Assembly: GCF_009870125.1 (NCBI RefSeq)
Contig: NC_046680.1
Span: forward strand, 15,705,501 to 15,769,500
Source: Drosophila pseudoobscura
Taxonomy: Eukaryota; Arthropoda; Insecta; Diptera; Drosophilidae
Reading direction: 5' to 3'
Length of the DNA stretch: 64,000 nucleotides
Part shown: in pieces, positions 1 through 11,358 of the stretch
Layout of the letters: each line of letters begins with the position of its first letter
Position numbering within the stretch: position 1 is the first letter of the stretch
Notes under the pieces: model-generated
Databases searched by the model: none
What the model saw: only the letters and a program-made list of their open reading frames with translations
What the model was told of the DNA's origin: nothing
Made by a program: the position numbers and the translations under genes

Positions 1-3000
1 CCGGCTGGCCCCATAGGGTGGCGGGCATGACGGCGCCACTGCGAATCCGGACCAGCGGTGTGCGGATCTCCACGCCCTTCAGAGCAGCCACACGGACCTC
101 GATGGTGTCCTGGGAGACGACTTCATCCTTGCCAGTGACGGGGTTCTTCATCAGACACTTCCCGGTGATATTGCTGGCTCCCAGGCGATGTGCCGTGACA
201 ATGGCGGAGCTCATGGCTAAGCGACAATTACGAGAGAGCGAGAGATTAGACACATCCCTAATGGTCCCTACGATTGACACTCACTCGCGACTTGTTCCTT
301 CTCCACGGTGTAGATCAGGTTTGTGTTGGGCTGGGGACCGCCCTGGCTGTAGATCTGGATGCTGCTGCCCACCAAGAGTGTGGAGTCGCGCGGGTAGAGG
401 CGGATCGGGGCAAACACCTGGACAACGATCGGCTCGCTGGACACTTGCTGCGACCCCTTGCCGGACTGGAAGACTATCTTCGTCTCTCCGATATTTTTGC
501 CGGTGATGCTGTACCGTATCTGGCCGGGCCTCAGATTGTGCTGCATGTCCAGACGCACGTTCAATATATTCGGATTAAATACGACCTCGGAGAGGTCGTA
601 GACAGCCAAATTTTGCGGATCCACGTGCAGTTCATTGTCATTGGTGTCGAAGAGCTGCACAATCGCTTCGATGGAATTAGCTCGCTCCACCCGATCCATG
701 CTGACCACGCTGATCGAGCCGATGCCCACCACGGAGATGGACAGATGGCTGGGCTCGTTCATCAGACAGCGGTCGGTCAGCTCGAGGCGCGTATGGCCCA
801 GACGAAGCGGCGTCAGCACCAGTCCGCCGGACTTCTCGTCATGCACCACATTGACAATACCGGACTCGGAGAGCTCTATCTGGAAGAAGCCGCTTCCCTG
901 GGCCAGGGGGATGCGTTCGCTGTACGAGGGGGCCAGGTAGATGCTGATTGCATCCTTTGCCAGCAGCGTTCTGTTCACCGTGTGGAACCTGATCTCGTTC
1001 TCAATCAACGGCGTAGTGACACTGCCCGTTTTCCGCTGCGAAAAAGACAAAAGGCTGTTAGTTAGGAACTACTGGTTTGAGTGCGAGTTCCACGAAACAC
1101 GTACGTTCTCGACCCCAAAGGGAGGGCGCTCCGCGTTAATGTTCTGCTGGGACAGCATCTTATCGTTGTAGTGGACCACCGTGCCCTTGATGCGGAAGTT
1201 CGGCGCCACCTCGTTCAGTGTGAGGACGAGGATTTCGGCAGAAGGGACGCTGACGCCGTGGAAGTACTCCAGCTCGGACAGCTGCCGATGGGGAATGTTG
1301 TCCACATGGTATCGCTCGTCGCCAGAGGCAAACTCCCATTCCAGCCACAGCGAGCTGACGTTCATGAGCCTGCGGTTCTTGGCGTCCTGCACCTCTATCT
1401 CGATCTCAAAGTTATTCTCCTGGTTCTTGAGGTACACCAGCGAGGAGCGGTGCTCAAGGGGACACGACTGGCGCAGCTCTTGTCTGGCGTATAGCTTCAG
1501 GAAGCGCGGCTTCACGCAGTGCACCTTGGTGGTTACCGTCGAACTATAGGCGACGAAATTGGACGTGGCCAGGCTGTTGTACACGCGGTAGGTGAACTCC
1601 GTCTCGCCCAGCTGGCGGCACAGCACATTGAACGAGGTGATGGGGTCCTGGGTGTCGAACTCAATCTCCGACACATCGACGATCTTGCCGTTGAAGTTTG
1701 TGGCCTTGATGAGCTCCGCCTCCAGGGTAAAGATGCGGCGCGGCCCATGCACATAGATCAAGTTTCGCGACGCGCCAATGGGCAGCACCAGCTCGTTCTC
1801 CACGGGATTCAGGACGCTCAGCGCCTCGTACACATGCAGATCTACCGTGTCCTGAAGCACTTTGTTCTGAAAGACATACGAGACGCGCAGCGAGGTGCTG
1901 CCCACGGCAGTGGCCCGCAGCCTCAGCACATGACACGCATCATCAGCTAGTTCAACAGCTTCTCCGTTGCTCTCATGCTGCAGGATGGGTTGGCTGAAGT
2001 CCAGCTGGAAGTGCAAGTTATCGCAGTTTGTGTACGGCACATCCGAGTTGTTGACATGGCCGAAGACAGACACGTGCAGAAGCACGTAGTCCTTGAGGGC
2101 CGTCTCGAAGTTGTACTTCTTGATCTCGAGCCGCTTCGGCGAGAAGAAGTAGATCTGAGCCAATCGGGCCACGTTCTGGTTCTTGGCAAGGGCCACCTTG
2201 ACGGTGGTGTGGGCAGCCAGCAGGTTTCCGTCCTCGTGATGCTCCTGCGTGCCAGTGGAGGCACGTACGTCCCGGATTTCGGTAGTGGCCAAGCCTTGGG
2301 CGTCGATTTGCAGGACCTGCGGATTGCCGGAGAACCAGACGTAGCTGTTGTCCCCGCCAGTCGCATGGAACTGCAGCTTGAGCGGCTTTATGCTGTTCGG
2401 ATCGTAGGGCAGGATCACCTTAGTGGGTTTGAGCCGCAGCTCATCAAAGATCTGCAGCTCTGCCTCCACCATTAGCTGCAATAGATTGAATCTCAGAAAA
2501 GAACTGGAGAGGCCATCGTCATTTATTTACCTTCTTGTATGTGCCATGGATCAGGGTGACACCCTTCTTCAGGGCTTCGCCATACAAACGGCTGCCGTTT
2601 GCCGTTCTGTCGATGATGCCAAACAGAGACTCATCCAGTCGGGAGCTAATGCCGAACTTGCTGCCCAACATAACCTTCTGGCCATCTGGAGCGTATAGGT
2701 CGAAGGCCACCTCGTGCCGCTCGCTCTCCACCGTCACCCAGTTGTTGTGAGGCAGGAGGCTGATGCCCAGCTTATGGGGCTCTGCCACTGTCAACAGGGC
2801 ACTGGGCCCCTTGGTGCTCTTATCGGTTTCCGGCATGTTTCGATCGCGCAATATGATCTGGGTGCGCCCCAGCTCGTTTCCCGTTGCAGTGTTGCCCATC
2901 AAGCTGGCCACTGTGGCATCCTCCACTTCGAGGAAGTACTGGTTGCTTTTCGTAATGTCATGCAGCTTGTCCATCTTCAGCTGGAGAATGCGGAAGCTAA

Positions 3001-4063
3001 TGGAGTCTTTTTTCAGGATCGTAACCTCGGAAGGCTCGATAATGATATTGGCCAGTACACTGATATATATTTCCATGGGCTTCACATTGCTGTACTCGGC
3101 ATAGGGCATTGTGATTGTTATCTTTGAAGTGCCCGTATTGATGCCCTCCAGCAGGATCATGTAGCCCTTGAGGCCAGCGGCTTCGAATTTCTCGAGGGCG
3201 GGGGGCACAGTGTGGTAGGGGCTTTTCGAGAAGGTGAGGAACCGCATTGCGGGCGGCTTCTTGCTGTCATGCTCCGAGATGTCCCAGTTGAACTCGATTC
3301 CCTCGAGGGTGAAGAACTCATTGCCCTGAGAGTCGAAGGCGTGCAGCTCGAAGATCGCTGGCGCCTCCTCCAGGTAGAGCTGCCGTGTGGCAGTCCGCAC
3401 GTTCAGACTGCTAATTTTGTCCACTATCACGTCGCAGCGCAGCATAGCACCGGTCTGCACATCCTCCGCAAACACGATGGCCGTGTTGCGGCGTCGCTCG
3501 CGGGTCCGCACTGTGACCACCGCCTCGTAGGCGCATTCGCTGAAGCCATGATACACCGGTTGCACAGATATAAGGTCTTGGCGGGAAGATGTCCTGAAAT
3601 ATATTTGAGTTTAGTGTCCGCCAGTCGACGTTAAAACATGTTAAAACCTAAAATAAAACATTAAAGACTATGCAATACCCAGATAGTGTATGGGGGACGG
3701 CCCGTAGACGGAACTAGCTTTTAAACAATGCTTAGGATGTTAGCCCAAAGGAGAACTTAAGGTATTTGATCCTGGCGCAATATCTTGGTATTGCATAGTG
3801 ATTGCTTGCGACCCTTCAAGTCGCTCCAGCAGCGATCAAATACCAAACAAAAAAACAAATATTTTGAGGTTAAAATGCCGGTCTAGCCGTGCCGACGCCT
3901 CTCACCATTTGTAGCAATTTCGTTCGTCCACCTCCAAAGTGAAGTTGACGGGTTTGTCGTTGAAAATGGGAAGCAACACTCGCGGGTGGTTTAACTTTGC
4001 AGCGTCAGTCAATTTATGAGCCGCAAATATTAGGAATACGAAGTATAAGACGCATGATGCCAT
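1..4063 (-). CDS. Gp210: Nuclear pore membrane glycoprotein 210 (N-terminal part, runs off the window)
   Basis: This gene encodes the large luminal nucleoporin of the pore membrane. Exons on the minus strand are 4063-3906, 3593-2531, 2475-1105, 1035-285 and 216-1, with phases that fit at every junction. They give about 1,186 residues of a family usually near 1,900, so the C-terminal luminal part, membrane segment and tail lie left of the window. The ATG at 4063 opens a signal peptide ([18 protein letters not shown]), as expected for an ER-luminal protein. The run [17 protein letters not shown] followed by [12 protein letters not shown], and later EGIEFNWDI, match the conserved N-terminus of gp210. 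The donor at 1105/1104 (GTACGT) is my choice because the frame meets a stop at 1069 without it. A Motif 1 element lies about 200 bases upstream. The family assignment is firm; exon ends may be off by a few bases. Confidence 0.93.
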
Positions 4064-4743
4064 ATCGAGATTATACCCGCGTTTTTTTTACAAGAAGTTA
4101 ATAGCTCTTCTTTGCAAATGGGCAGCAGCGTTCTCTGGTGACTTAACTTTTAACTTAACTTTGTAACTAAACTTTGTAACTTATTTTTATAACTTTTAAC
4201 TTCTTTAAGGAAATAACAAAAACACGCGCAGTTTTCATAAATTAAAATTCCAGGGATGTGATGTTCAGTGTGACCGATTTATCGAAATATACCTTCCGAC
4301 CCTCAGAAATATACCGTAAATATACTGACGAATTCAAGTTCTTTATACATATTCCTCGTTTTTGATATTCCGTCTAATATTTCTAGCTAGATAGACTTCT
4401 CAGCTCTGCCCACATAATTTCATCCAATTAATTAACCTATTTTCTACTTAACTGGTTTATTTTAAATACTTGCTTTTATAGGACTTAGACTAAAAAGTCA
4501 AACAAAAAAAACGTAATAGAATAATAATAAAGAGAATAACCTGTTGCACAATCTTGATATTCCATTCCTGAAACCGTCAGCCCTCGCTAGACTTATAAGT
4601 TAGCGGTAAACGGAACGAATCCGCATTAGTTCAAAATATTCATACAGAGCCAATAGTTTAATCATTAGAGTCAAATTAAACCTTTTTTATGTTATTTATC
4701 CCATAGAACATGTAACCAGCGATGGCAATAAAATACATGCAAT
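4064..4743. other. Intergenic: Gp210 promoter side and dehydrogenase 3' side
   Basis: This AT-rich stretch lies between the Gp210 start (minus strand, at 4063) and the stop of the dehydrogenase at 4744. Apart from the Motif 1 element and a nearby DRE-like half site (TTATCGA, 4279-4285) I see no coding signal. It must contain the 5' UTR and core promoter of Gp210 and the 3' UTR of the dehydrogenase. Confidence 0.6.
4266..4276 (-). promoter_or_regulatory. Motif 1 (M1BP-type) core promoter element for Gp210
   Basis: The plus strand reads CAGTGTGACCG, whose reverse complement fits the fly Motif 1 consensus YGGTCACACTR exactly. Motif 1 marks housekeeping promoters without a TATA box. It lies 203 bases upstream of the Gp210 ATG on the matching strand. 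That it drives Gp210 is inferred from position. Confidence 0.6.
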
Positions 4744-5796
4744 TTACAATTTAGCAAAAGGTCCTGTATCGTCCAAAAATATATCCGTAGTCAGCTTATG
4801 TATATTCTCCGGATAGCAGGCATATTTGGCAAGATCCTTCACACCAGCATCCAGCAAAACATCATCGTCAATGAAGAAATGTCCGGTGTAGTCCCTAGCA
4901 TCCCGGCTAATAATTGCATAGGCAGCGTCGGCCATTATCTCGGGCTTGCGGGAGTACAAAGCCCCCTCTGGGCCACTGAGCATCTCCACCGCTGCCGTGT
5001 GAACCGTTGTACGCGGCCACAGAGCATTTACGGCGATTCCTTGGTCACGGAACTCCTCCGACATTCCCAGAACACACATGGACATTCCGTATTTGGCGAT
5101 CGTGTACGCGGCGTGATTGGCGAACCACTGCGGCTTCATGTTCAGCGGGGGCGACAGGTTCAGTATGTGCGGATTGTCGCTCTTCAGCAGATACGGCAAG
5201 CAGCATTTCGATCTGTGGAGTTTGATCGGACGCAATGAGATTGGCGGCCAGCAGCAGATAAGCCCCGATGGCCCACTTACACCAGAAACGTCCCCCTAGT
5301 GTTGATGTTCTGCATCAGGTCATAGCGCTTCATCTCCGTGTCGAGTGTGGGGGTCATGGATATGGCACTTGCATTGTTGATAACGATATCGATGCCTCCG
5401 AACTTGGCCACTGCTGCCTCCACGGCCTGCTGGACTTGCTTCTCATCGCGCACATCGACAATGCAGGCTAACGCCCGGCCTCCAGCCCGCTCGACTAGTG
5501 CGGAATACAAAGGTCAAACTCCATCCAGAAATGACTGCACCAGCTCACTTACTCTCCTCAGCCGCCGTATAGATGGTTCCAGGTAGCTTGGGATGTGGTT
5601 CCGCCGTCTTGGCAGCGATCACTATATTCGCCCCATCGCGAGCTGCCTTCAGGGCTATCGCCTTGCCGATTCCACGGGATGCGCCGGTAATGAACAGGGT
5701 TTTGCCTCTCAGCTTGCTAAGGGATTAGTCAGATTAGCGAACAACTTTGACCTCGCCTCGCCCCTAGTTTGTGCAGACTTACCCAGTGTTCTTCAT
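4744..5796 (-). CDS. HSDL2-like short-chain dehydrogenase without SCP2 domain, probably peroxisomal
   Basis: Four minus-strand exons, 5796-5783, 5716-5553, 5494-5281 and 5212-4744, join in phase to 286 residues. The protein begins MKNTGKLRGKTLFITGASRG, typical of hydroxysteroid dehydrogenase-like 2 proteins. It has the nucleotide-binding TGASRGIG, the NNAS motif, the active-site LNLSPP region and the YTIAK motif (YxxxK). Usual HSDL2 proteins are about 410 residues long, because an SCP2 sterol-carrier domain follows the dehydrogenase domain. Here the frame stops right after the dehydrogenase domain with ...TGPFAKL. The final AKL is a good type 1 peroxisomal targeting signal. The likely role is oxidation or reduction of a lipid or steroid substrate in peroxisomes; the substrate is unknown. 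It is a paralogue or shortened relative of fly CG5590, not a plain orthologue. Confidence 0.9.
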
Positions 5797-6235
5797 GATT
5801 GCGTTGTCGAGTGAACTTGGTCAACTGAAGAAATGGGCTTTATTTCTGGTATATGAATGTCCAATCAGAAGAGATTACGACAACTCTAATCACAGTGAAT
5901 TCCAGGTAAAAGTAGATTTACTCAAGTCGAACCTTTCATACTCTTTTTTCAGGATCAAAGGTCGGATACCATGGATAGAAAATGCATATGTTTTAAACTT
6001 ACAATTTAATACGCTGTATGTACATGCATAGCTATGATAGCACCAACAAATGAACTTGTCAAATAAAAAGCTTCGAGGTGTCCAGTTGTTAATTAATTTT
6101 GTCTAAATTTAAGTGTAAATCTGGCTTGGTGCACGAGAAGAGTCGCCAGCCCTGGCCGGAACAGCTGATGGAATATGTAACGCGGTAGCAGGAAAGACGT
6201 AAACAATCCACATTGGCCCCAATTCAAGCAGCATC
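5797..6235. other. Divergent promoter region between dehydrogenase and MIPEP
   Basis: The dehydrogenase (minus) and the peptidase (plus) start from opposite ends of this 439-base spacer, so both promoters must be here. No TATA box or Motif 1 element stands out. Confidence 0.5.
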
Positions 6236-8515
6236 ATGTTACAAATGAGTCGCAGCTCCACCCGCGCCACTCTAATGCGGGGGCGGCACCGGAAGCTAGT
6301 CTCCACCTGGTCGCCGCTTGCAACGGCATTCAATGCGCCGCCGTCGAAGCGCATCAACTTTACCCGCGAGGATGTGGTGAGCCATGAAATCCTTCAGCCT
6401 GGAGAGCGCAGATCTTAATCAATTGTTTATGGACAGGGCCTTTTCCGGATGCCCGAGCTTCGCACTTTCGAAGGTTTCTATTTGCTAAGGGACAATGTGG
6501 AGAACAAATCGCAGGATCTCATCGCGGAGGCGATTTCCAGTCAAAGACAACGCAAAATGGTCGACATATTCGACGAGCTCTCCGACTCCCTGTGCAAGGT
6601 AGCCGACCTGGCCGAGTTCATACGGATCGCCCACCCGAAGAACAAGTACATGGAGGCAGCGGAGCAGGCCTGCATCAGCATTTGCGGTGTGGTGGAGAGG
6701 TGAGTTCATGCCCATCAAGAGATCTCTTCCCGCTCAAAACCGTTTCGTCCTGTAGCTTGAACACCCACAAACCACTCTATCAAGCCCTGAGGAAGGTTGT
6801 GGAGCAGGGAGACCTAAAGCCAACCACCGAGGTGGATCAGCATGTGGCCAGGCTCTTCCTCTTCGACTTCGAACAGTGCGGAATACACCTGCCGGAAGCG
6901 GAACGCCTTCGAGTGGTGCGTCTCAACGACTACATCCTACAGCTGGGGCAGAAGTTCATGAACGGAGCAGCCCAGCCCTCCGTGCTGCCGCGCAGCTATG
7001 TCCCAGAGTCCATCAGGAATTAGTGAGTCCATATAGAACCTGTCCAATCTGTCGAAGATAACCACGAAATGTCCATTTAGTTTCCCCACCTCCGGGGAGA
7101 ATGTCATCATCACTGGCTTGTGCACCAATGCAGAGAACGTCCAGATGCGAGAGGCCGCCTACCGATTGTACTTGCAACCGTCTGAGACCCAGGAGGAGCT
7201 GCTGCGGGATCTGCTGCTGTGTCGACATGAACTAGCCAAGAGCTGTGGCTTCGAGACATACGCTCATCGTGCTCTCAATGCCAGTACTATGGAGCGACCA
7301 GAACTTGTCCATGAATTCATTGATCAACTGTCGGATCAACTGCGTCCACGCGCCGAGGCGGACTTTGCACTCATGACGCAGATGAAGCGAAAGGAGAGCG
7401 GTCAGCCCAATGTTCTTGCCGAGATCTGGGACACGCCGTACTTTACCACACAATTGAAGCGACAGTCGCTTGAGGAGCAGGCAAATGAGTTCCTCCCGTA
7501 CTTCTCACTCGGCGGCTGCATGGAGGGTCTGGACAATCTGCTCCAAGCGCTGTACGGTGTCCGACTGGAGAATAGCGAGATGGAGCCGGGCGAGTCCTGG
7601 CACAGCGACATCTACAAGCTGGCCGTGGTGCATGAGAGCGAGGGTCTGCTTGGCTACATATACTGCGACTTCTTCGAGCGGAGCGGCAAGCCCAACCAGG
7701 ACTGCCATTTCACAATCCAAGGAGGAAAGCGGCTGCCCGATGGAACCTATCAGCTGCCCATCGTTGTGGTTATGCTGGGACTGGCCCAGCCCCGATGGGC
7801 TGGACCGACTCTGCTGTCGCCGGCACGGGTGGATAATCTTTTCCACGAAATGGGCCATGCCATGCACTCTATGCTGGCGCGGACCGAGTACCAACACGTG
7901 ACGGGCACGCGATGCGCCACGGACTTTGCGGAAGTGCCGAGTGTTCTCATGGAGTACTTCGCCAGCGACCCTCGAGTGCTGCGCACATTCGCCCGCCACT
8001 TCCAGACGCACAAACCCATCTCCGAGGACATGTTGCAACGGCTGTGCGCCTCAAAGCATTTATTTGCTGCCAGCGAGACACAGCTGCAGGTCTTCTATTC
8101 GGCCCTGGATCAGGAGTATCACGGAGACATGGCCCAAAAGGGCGGCAACACCACGGAGACTCTTAAGACTGTGCAGAACCGCTACTACGGTCTGCCCCAT
8201 GTCGAGAACACGGCCTGGCAGCTGCGTTTCTCCCACCTTGTCGGCTACGGTGCAAAATACTACGCCTATCTGATATCGAAGACGATTGCCTCCTGGATAT
8301 GGCAGACCTACTTCGAGAGTAATCCCTTCAACAGACAGTCTGGAGAGAGGTACCGAGCGGAGATTCTAGCCCATGGAGGCGCCGTGCCCAGCAGGCAGCT
8401 GGTGGCCAACTTCCTGCAGCGCGAGATGACTCCCAGCGTGCTGGCCAATAGTCTGATACACGAGATCGACACGGACGAGACCAAGATCAAGGAACTGATA
8501 GTGAGCAGAAGCTAA
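6236..8515 (+). CDS. MIPEP: Mitochondrial intermediate peptidase (M3 metallopeptidase)
   Basis: Exons 6236-6376, 6437-6699, 6756-7022 and 7081-8515 join in phase to 701 residues, the usual length for this family. The protein is a zinc endopeptidase that removes an octapeptide from some imported matrix proteins after the first processing cleavage. The zinc site FHEMGHAMHSM (HExxH, about residues 477-487) is in the last exon, followed by the M3 features EVPSVLMEYF, in which the third zinc ligand lies, and HLVGYGAKYYAYL near the C-terminus. The N-terminus (MLQMSRSSTRATLMRGRHRK) is rich in Arg and hydroxyl residues and lacks acidic residues, as a matrix presequence should. From memory the D. melanogaster orthologue is CG7791. 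The 3' end is convergent with the TOM6-like gene, 123 bases between stops. Confidence 0.95.
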
Positions 8516-8567
8516 TCTAATCACTTAGCTCGACACAAGTGTAAATACATAGTCGTTCTCCCCTGTT

Positions 8568-8576
8568 TTTATTAAA
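8568..8576. terminator. Overlapping poly(A) signals of two convergent genes
   Basis: The plus strand carries ATTAAA at 8571-8576, 56 bases after the MIPEP stop. The minus strand carries AATAAA at 8573-8568, 66 bases after the stop of the TOM6-like gene. The two hexamers share bases 8571-8573, so one short AT block can serve both transcripts. Confidence 0.55.
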
Positions 8577-8638
8577 CTAGTTAACTTTAACTGCCTTATT
8601 TGTACACGGCGCACACAGTTTTGTTTTCATGTCAGTAT

Positions 8639-8859
8639 CTACGCTGGTCCCACGGCGGGCATCAGTTCCAGGCCCACCAACTCCTTGGCCACACGGACAC
8701 CCAAAAAGAAGAGGGCGTAGCTCTTGACCAGCATCCTGCCAAAGGAGATTCAGATTATGTAAAGCCTTCCGACAGGGCACTGTCTTTTGGCACTCACCAT
8801 TGGAACTCGTTGTTGTAAATGCCGCGCACAAAAGACAGGGGATTAACAGACTTCACCAT
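8639..8859 (-). CDS. Small TOM6-like mitochondrial outer-membrane protein
   Basis: Two exons, 8859-8798 and 8735-8639, join in phase to only 52 residues. The protein has a short polar N-terminus (MVKSVNPLSFVRGIYNNEFQ), one membrane segment (about residues 21-36, MLVKSYALFFLGVRVA) and the tail KELVGLELMPAVGPA. The arrangement and the tail recall human TOMM6, which ends LARNLSDIDLMAPQPGV after a similar helix. TOM6 stabilises the protein-import channel of the outer membrane. The intron has good borders and the codon use is normal, so I trust the gene more than the name; another small tail-anchored mitochondrial protein is possible. Confidence 0.55.
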
Positions 8860-9855
8860 TTTAATAAAATGAAAAGTTCTCGCTGATTCCAAAATAATTT
8901 TGCACGAGGAATGTTTGAAAGAAAAATTTTGTAGTGGAACTTAGCCCACTTAAGCCCCCTCTATTTAAACAGGTGAACAACTTCAGCTCAACGGCGGAAA
9001 ACAATACTGTTTGTAGGTTCTTCTCGTAAAACCATCCTTCCTTTTTCCCCACAAAACTTTCTCAATCAAAAACATACACAATTTCTTTCACCTGAACTGC
9101 CCTTAAATTTAAGAAATTGCATAATATTCGAAGAGTGCATTTAAATACCCCCTGGTCTACAATGGGTTAATAGTTCGCTGTCCATGAACGGAAATCATAT
9201 TCCCTGATTCCATAGTTGGATCCGGTTGATGAATAAGTTTTGTACAAGGTACTGGCTAATCTTAAGTACTCCATTTTATATGATTTATGTGTGAAATAAG
9301 AGAATATGTACGCAAATAGCACAAAAGGGTATATCCAGCTGTCGATACTATCGACTTGATATTAGAACTGCGCGCCCAAGTTCGAAAGTGAATGAGTGCC
9401 ATCCAGCGGAATCTCAATGGGAGAGAGAGTAAATTCCGAAAATCTGCATATGGATGTTTCTAAATATATAAATTATATAATAAACCGCAAATGGTCACCC
9501 TGTGTGTTTAAAAAAAGTTCTATATTTCTATGAGTTAAAAAATGAATGCGGTCACACTGTATATTTACTACGCGAAAATTAGCTCTGTCGCTCTTGAGTG
9601 TGATTGCGATTGGTATGAGCTTTTTTATGGGATAAAAACTCATATTCACACTAAAAATAACTCAATATAGTTTAAAATTGGGATCTTCGGCAGTGCTGCT
9701 GTCATCGCTGACGAAGCTGTTGAATTGAGTGGGTTTTTCCACTCGTTTTGTTTTTGTTTCTCACCGCTGGGGGGCGCTTCTGCGAGTTTGCCAATGCACC
9801 ACGTGCAGATCAAGAAAACAAGAAACTGAACACAAAAAACGAAGATAAACAAACC
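8860..9855. other. Divergent intergenic region, TOM6-like gene and GRWD1
   Basis: AT-rich DNA of about 1 kb between two divergent genes. It holds TATCGA half sites around 9342-9356 (GTCGATACTATCGAC), a Motif 1 element at 9549-9559 and the leader of GRWD1. No coding potential is seen. Confidence 0.5.
9549..9559 (+). promoter_or_regulatory. Motif 1 core promoter element for GRWD1
   Basis: CGGTCACACTG is a perfect match to the fly Motif 1 consensus, in plus orientation, 297 bases upstream of the GRWD1 ATG. A weaker relative (ATGGTCACCCTG) lies at 9491-9502. Confidence 0.6.
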
Positions 9856-11226
9856 ATGGAGTTCGAAAACGAAGAGTTGAGCATGGAGGTGGTGGAGCCG
9901 GAAGATGCCGAGAGCGACATAGAGCCGGACAGCGACAGTGGGTCGGAAGACGGCTCCGCACCGAAACAGCCTAAAGAAGTCTATCTGCCGGGCAAAACAC
10001 TGGGCGAGGATGAGGAGCTGGTGTGCGACGAGAGTGCCTATGTAATGCTGCACCAGGCCTCCACTGGGGCGCCCTGTCTGAGCTTTGATGTCGTTCCGGA
10101 TGAGCTGGGCAAGAGCCGCGAGGCATTCCCTATGACCGCCTACATTGTGGCGGGCACACAAGCGGCCCGCACCCATGTCAACAATCTGATTGTGATGAAG
10201 ATGAGCAACCTGCACAGGACCCAGGACGATGAGGCAGAGGACGATGATGAGGTACTGGAAAACGACCAGGACGATGTGCCCGACAAGGAGGAGCTGAAGA
10301 AGCCACAGATGACCTGCGCCCTGATTAAGCATCAGGGATGCGTTAACCGTGTCCGTGCCCGCCGTCTGGGCAACACAGTGTACGCCGCCTCGTGGAGCGA
10401 GCTCGGCCGCGTGAACATCTGGAATCTAACACAGCCGCTGCAAGCTGTTGAGGATGCGCAGCTCCTTAAGCAATACGAACAGAACGAGACCCGTCCGGTG
10501 TTCACTTTTAGTGGCCACCAGCAGGAGGGCTTTGCGGTGGACTGGAGTCCCACTGCCGAGGGTGTGCTGGCCACGGGCGACTGTCGTCGCGATATTCACA
10601 TCTGGAGTCCTCTAGAGGACGGCACCTGGAAGGTAGACCAACGTCCGCTGGCGGGGCACACACAATCTGTCGAGGACTTGCAATGGAGCCCCAATGAGCG
10701 CAGCGTCCTCGCATCCTGCTCGGTGGACAAGACCATTCGCATCTGGGATTGCCGGGCGGCGCCACAGAAGGCCTGCATGCTGACCTGCCAGGATGCCCAC
10801 GAGAGCGACATTAACGTGATCTCGTGGAATCACACAGAGCCCTTTATCGCCAGCGGCGGCGACGATGGCTTCTTGCACATCTGGGACTTGCGCCAGTTCC
10901 AGAGCCAGAAGCCCATCGCCACCTTCAAGCATCATACGGATCACATTACCACTGTGGAGTGGAACCCCAGCGAAGCCACAGTCCTGGCCTCGGGCGGTGA
11001 CGACGATCAAATCGCTATTTGGGACCTGGCAGTCGAGAAGGATGCGGATCAGGTGCAGGCCCAGGCCCAGAACGAGGAGGAGGTTAACAAGCTGCCGCCG
11101 CAACTGCTCTTCATCCACCAGGGCCAGAAGGAGATCAAGGAGCTGCACTGGCATGCGCAGCTGCCGGGCGTCCTGCTCTCCACTGCCCACAGCGGCTTTA
11201 ATATCTTCCGCACTATCAGTGTTTAG
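9856..11226 (+). CDS. l(2)09851: GRWD1-type glutamate-rich WD40 protein (ribosome biogenesis)
   Basis: A single-exon gene of 456 residues. I start at 9856 because that ATG sits in a good context (AAACCATGG) and opens the conserved acidic N-terminus; the frame is open further upstream but without a better start. Order: acidic N-terminal stretch (about residues 3-35), the family-specific block SAYVMLHQASTGAPCLSFD, a second acidic patch DDEAEDDDEVLENDQDD, then WD40 repeats from about residue 150, several ending in IWD or IWS (NIWNLTQP, HIWSPLED, RIWDCRAA, HIWDLRQF, AIWDLAVE). GRWD1/Rrb1 proteins are nucleolar chaperones of ribosomal protein L3 and act in 60S assembly. From memory this is the orthologue of D. 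melanogaster l(2)09851. It converges on Pms2, with 133 bases between stops. Confidence 0.93.
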   Translation: MEFENEELSMEVVEPEDAESDIEPDSDSGSEDGSAPKQPKEVYLPGKTLGEDEELVCDESAYVMLHQASTGAPCLSFDVVPDELGKSREAFPMTAYIVAGTQAARTHVNNLIVMKMSNLHRTQDDEAEDDDEVLENDQDDVPDKEELKKPQMTCALIKHQGCVNRVRARRLGNTVYAASWSELGRVNIWNLTQPLQAVEDAQLLKQYEQNETRPVFTFSGHQQEGFAVDWSPTAEGVLATGDCRRDIHIWSPLEDGTWKVDQRPLAGHTQSVEDLQWSPNERSVLASCSVDKTIRIWDCRAAPQKACMLTCQDAHESDINVISWNHTEPFIASGGDDGFLHIWDLRQFQSQKPIATFKHHTDHITTVEWNPSEATVLASGGDDDQIAIWDLAVEKDADQVQAQAQNEEEVNKLPPQLLFIHQGQKEIKELHWHAQLPGVLLSTAHSGFNIFRTISV

Positions 11227-11317
11227 TCCCCGATAGCCCGATAGTCCGTGCACGTGTCAAGTCGTGCCTCCAACCTCCACTCCCGCTAAACCCACGTCTT
11301 CATTCTACTACAAAGCA

Positions 11318-11323
11318 AATAAA
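11318..11323 (+). terminator. Poly(A) signal of GRWD1
   Basis: AATAAA lies 92 bases after the GRWD1 stop and 36 bases short of the convergent Pms2 stop at 11360. Confidence 0.6.
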
Positions 11324-11358
11324 CCATAAAACGAAATCTGTGGTTGCCGAGATTGCTT

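Noticed and set aside
274-1065. 263-codon plus-strand ORF opposite a Gp210 exon
   Set aside because: It is the antisense shadow of a real exon, has no start context or domain, and its length follows from the codon bias of Gp210.
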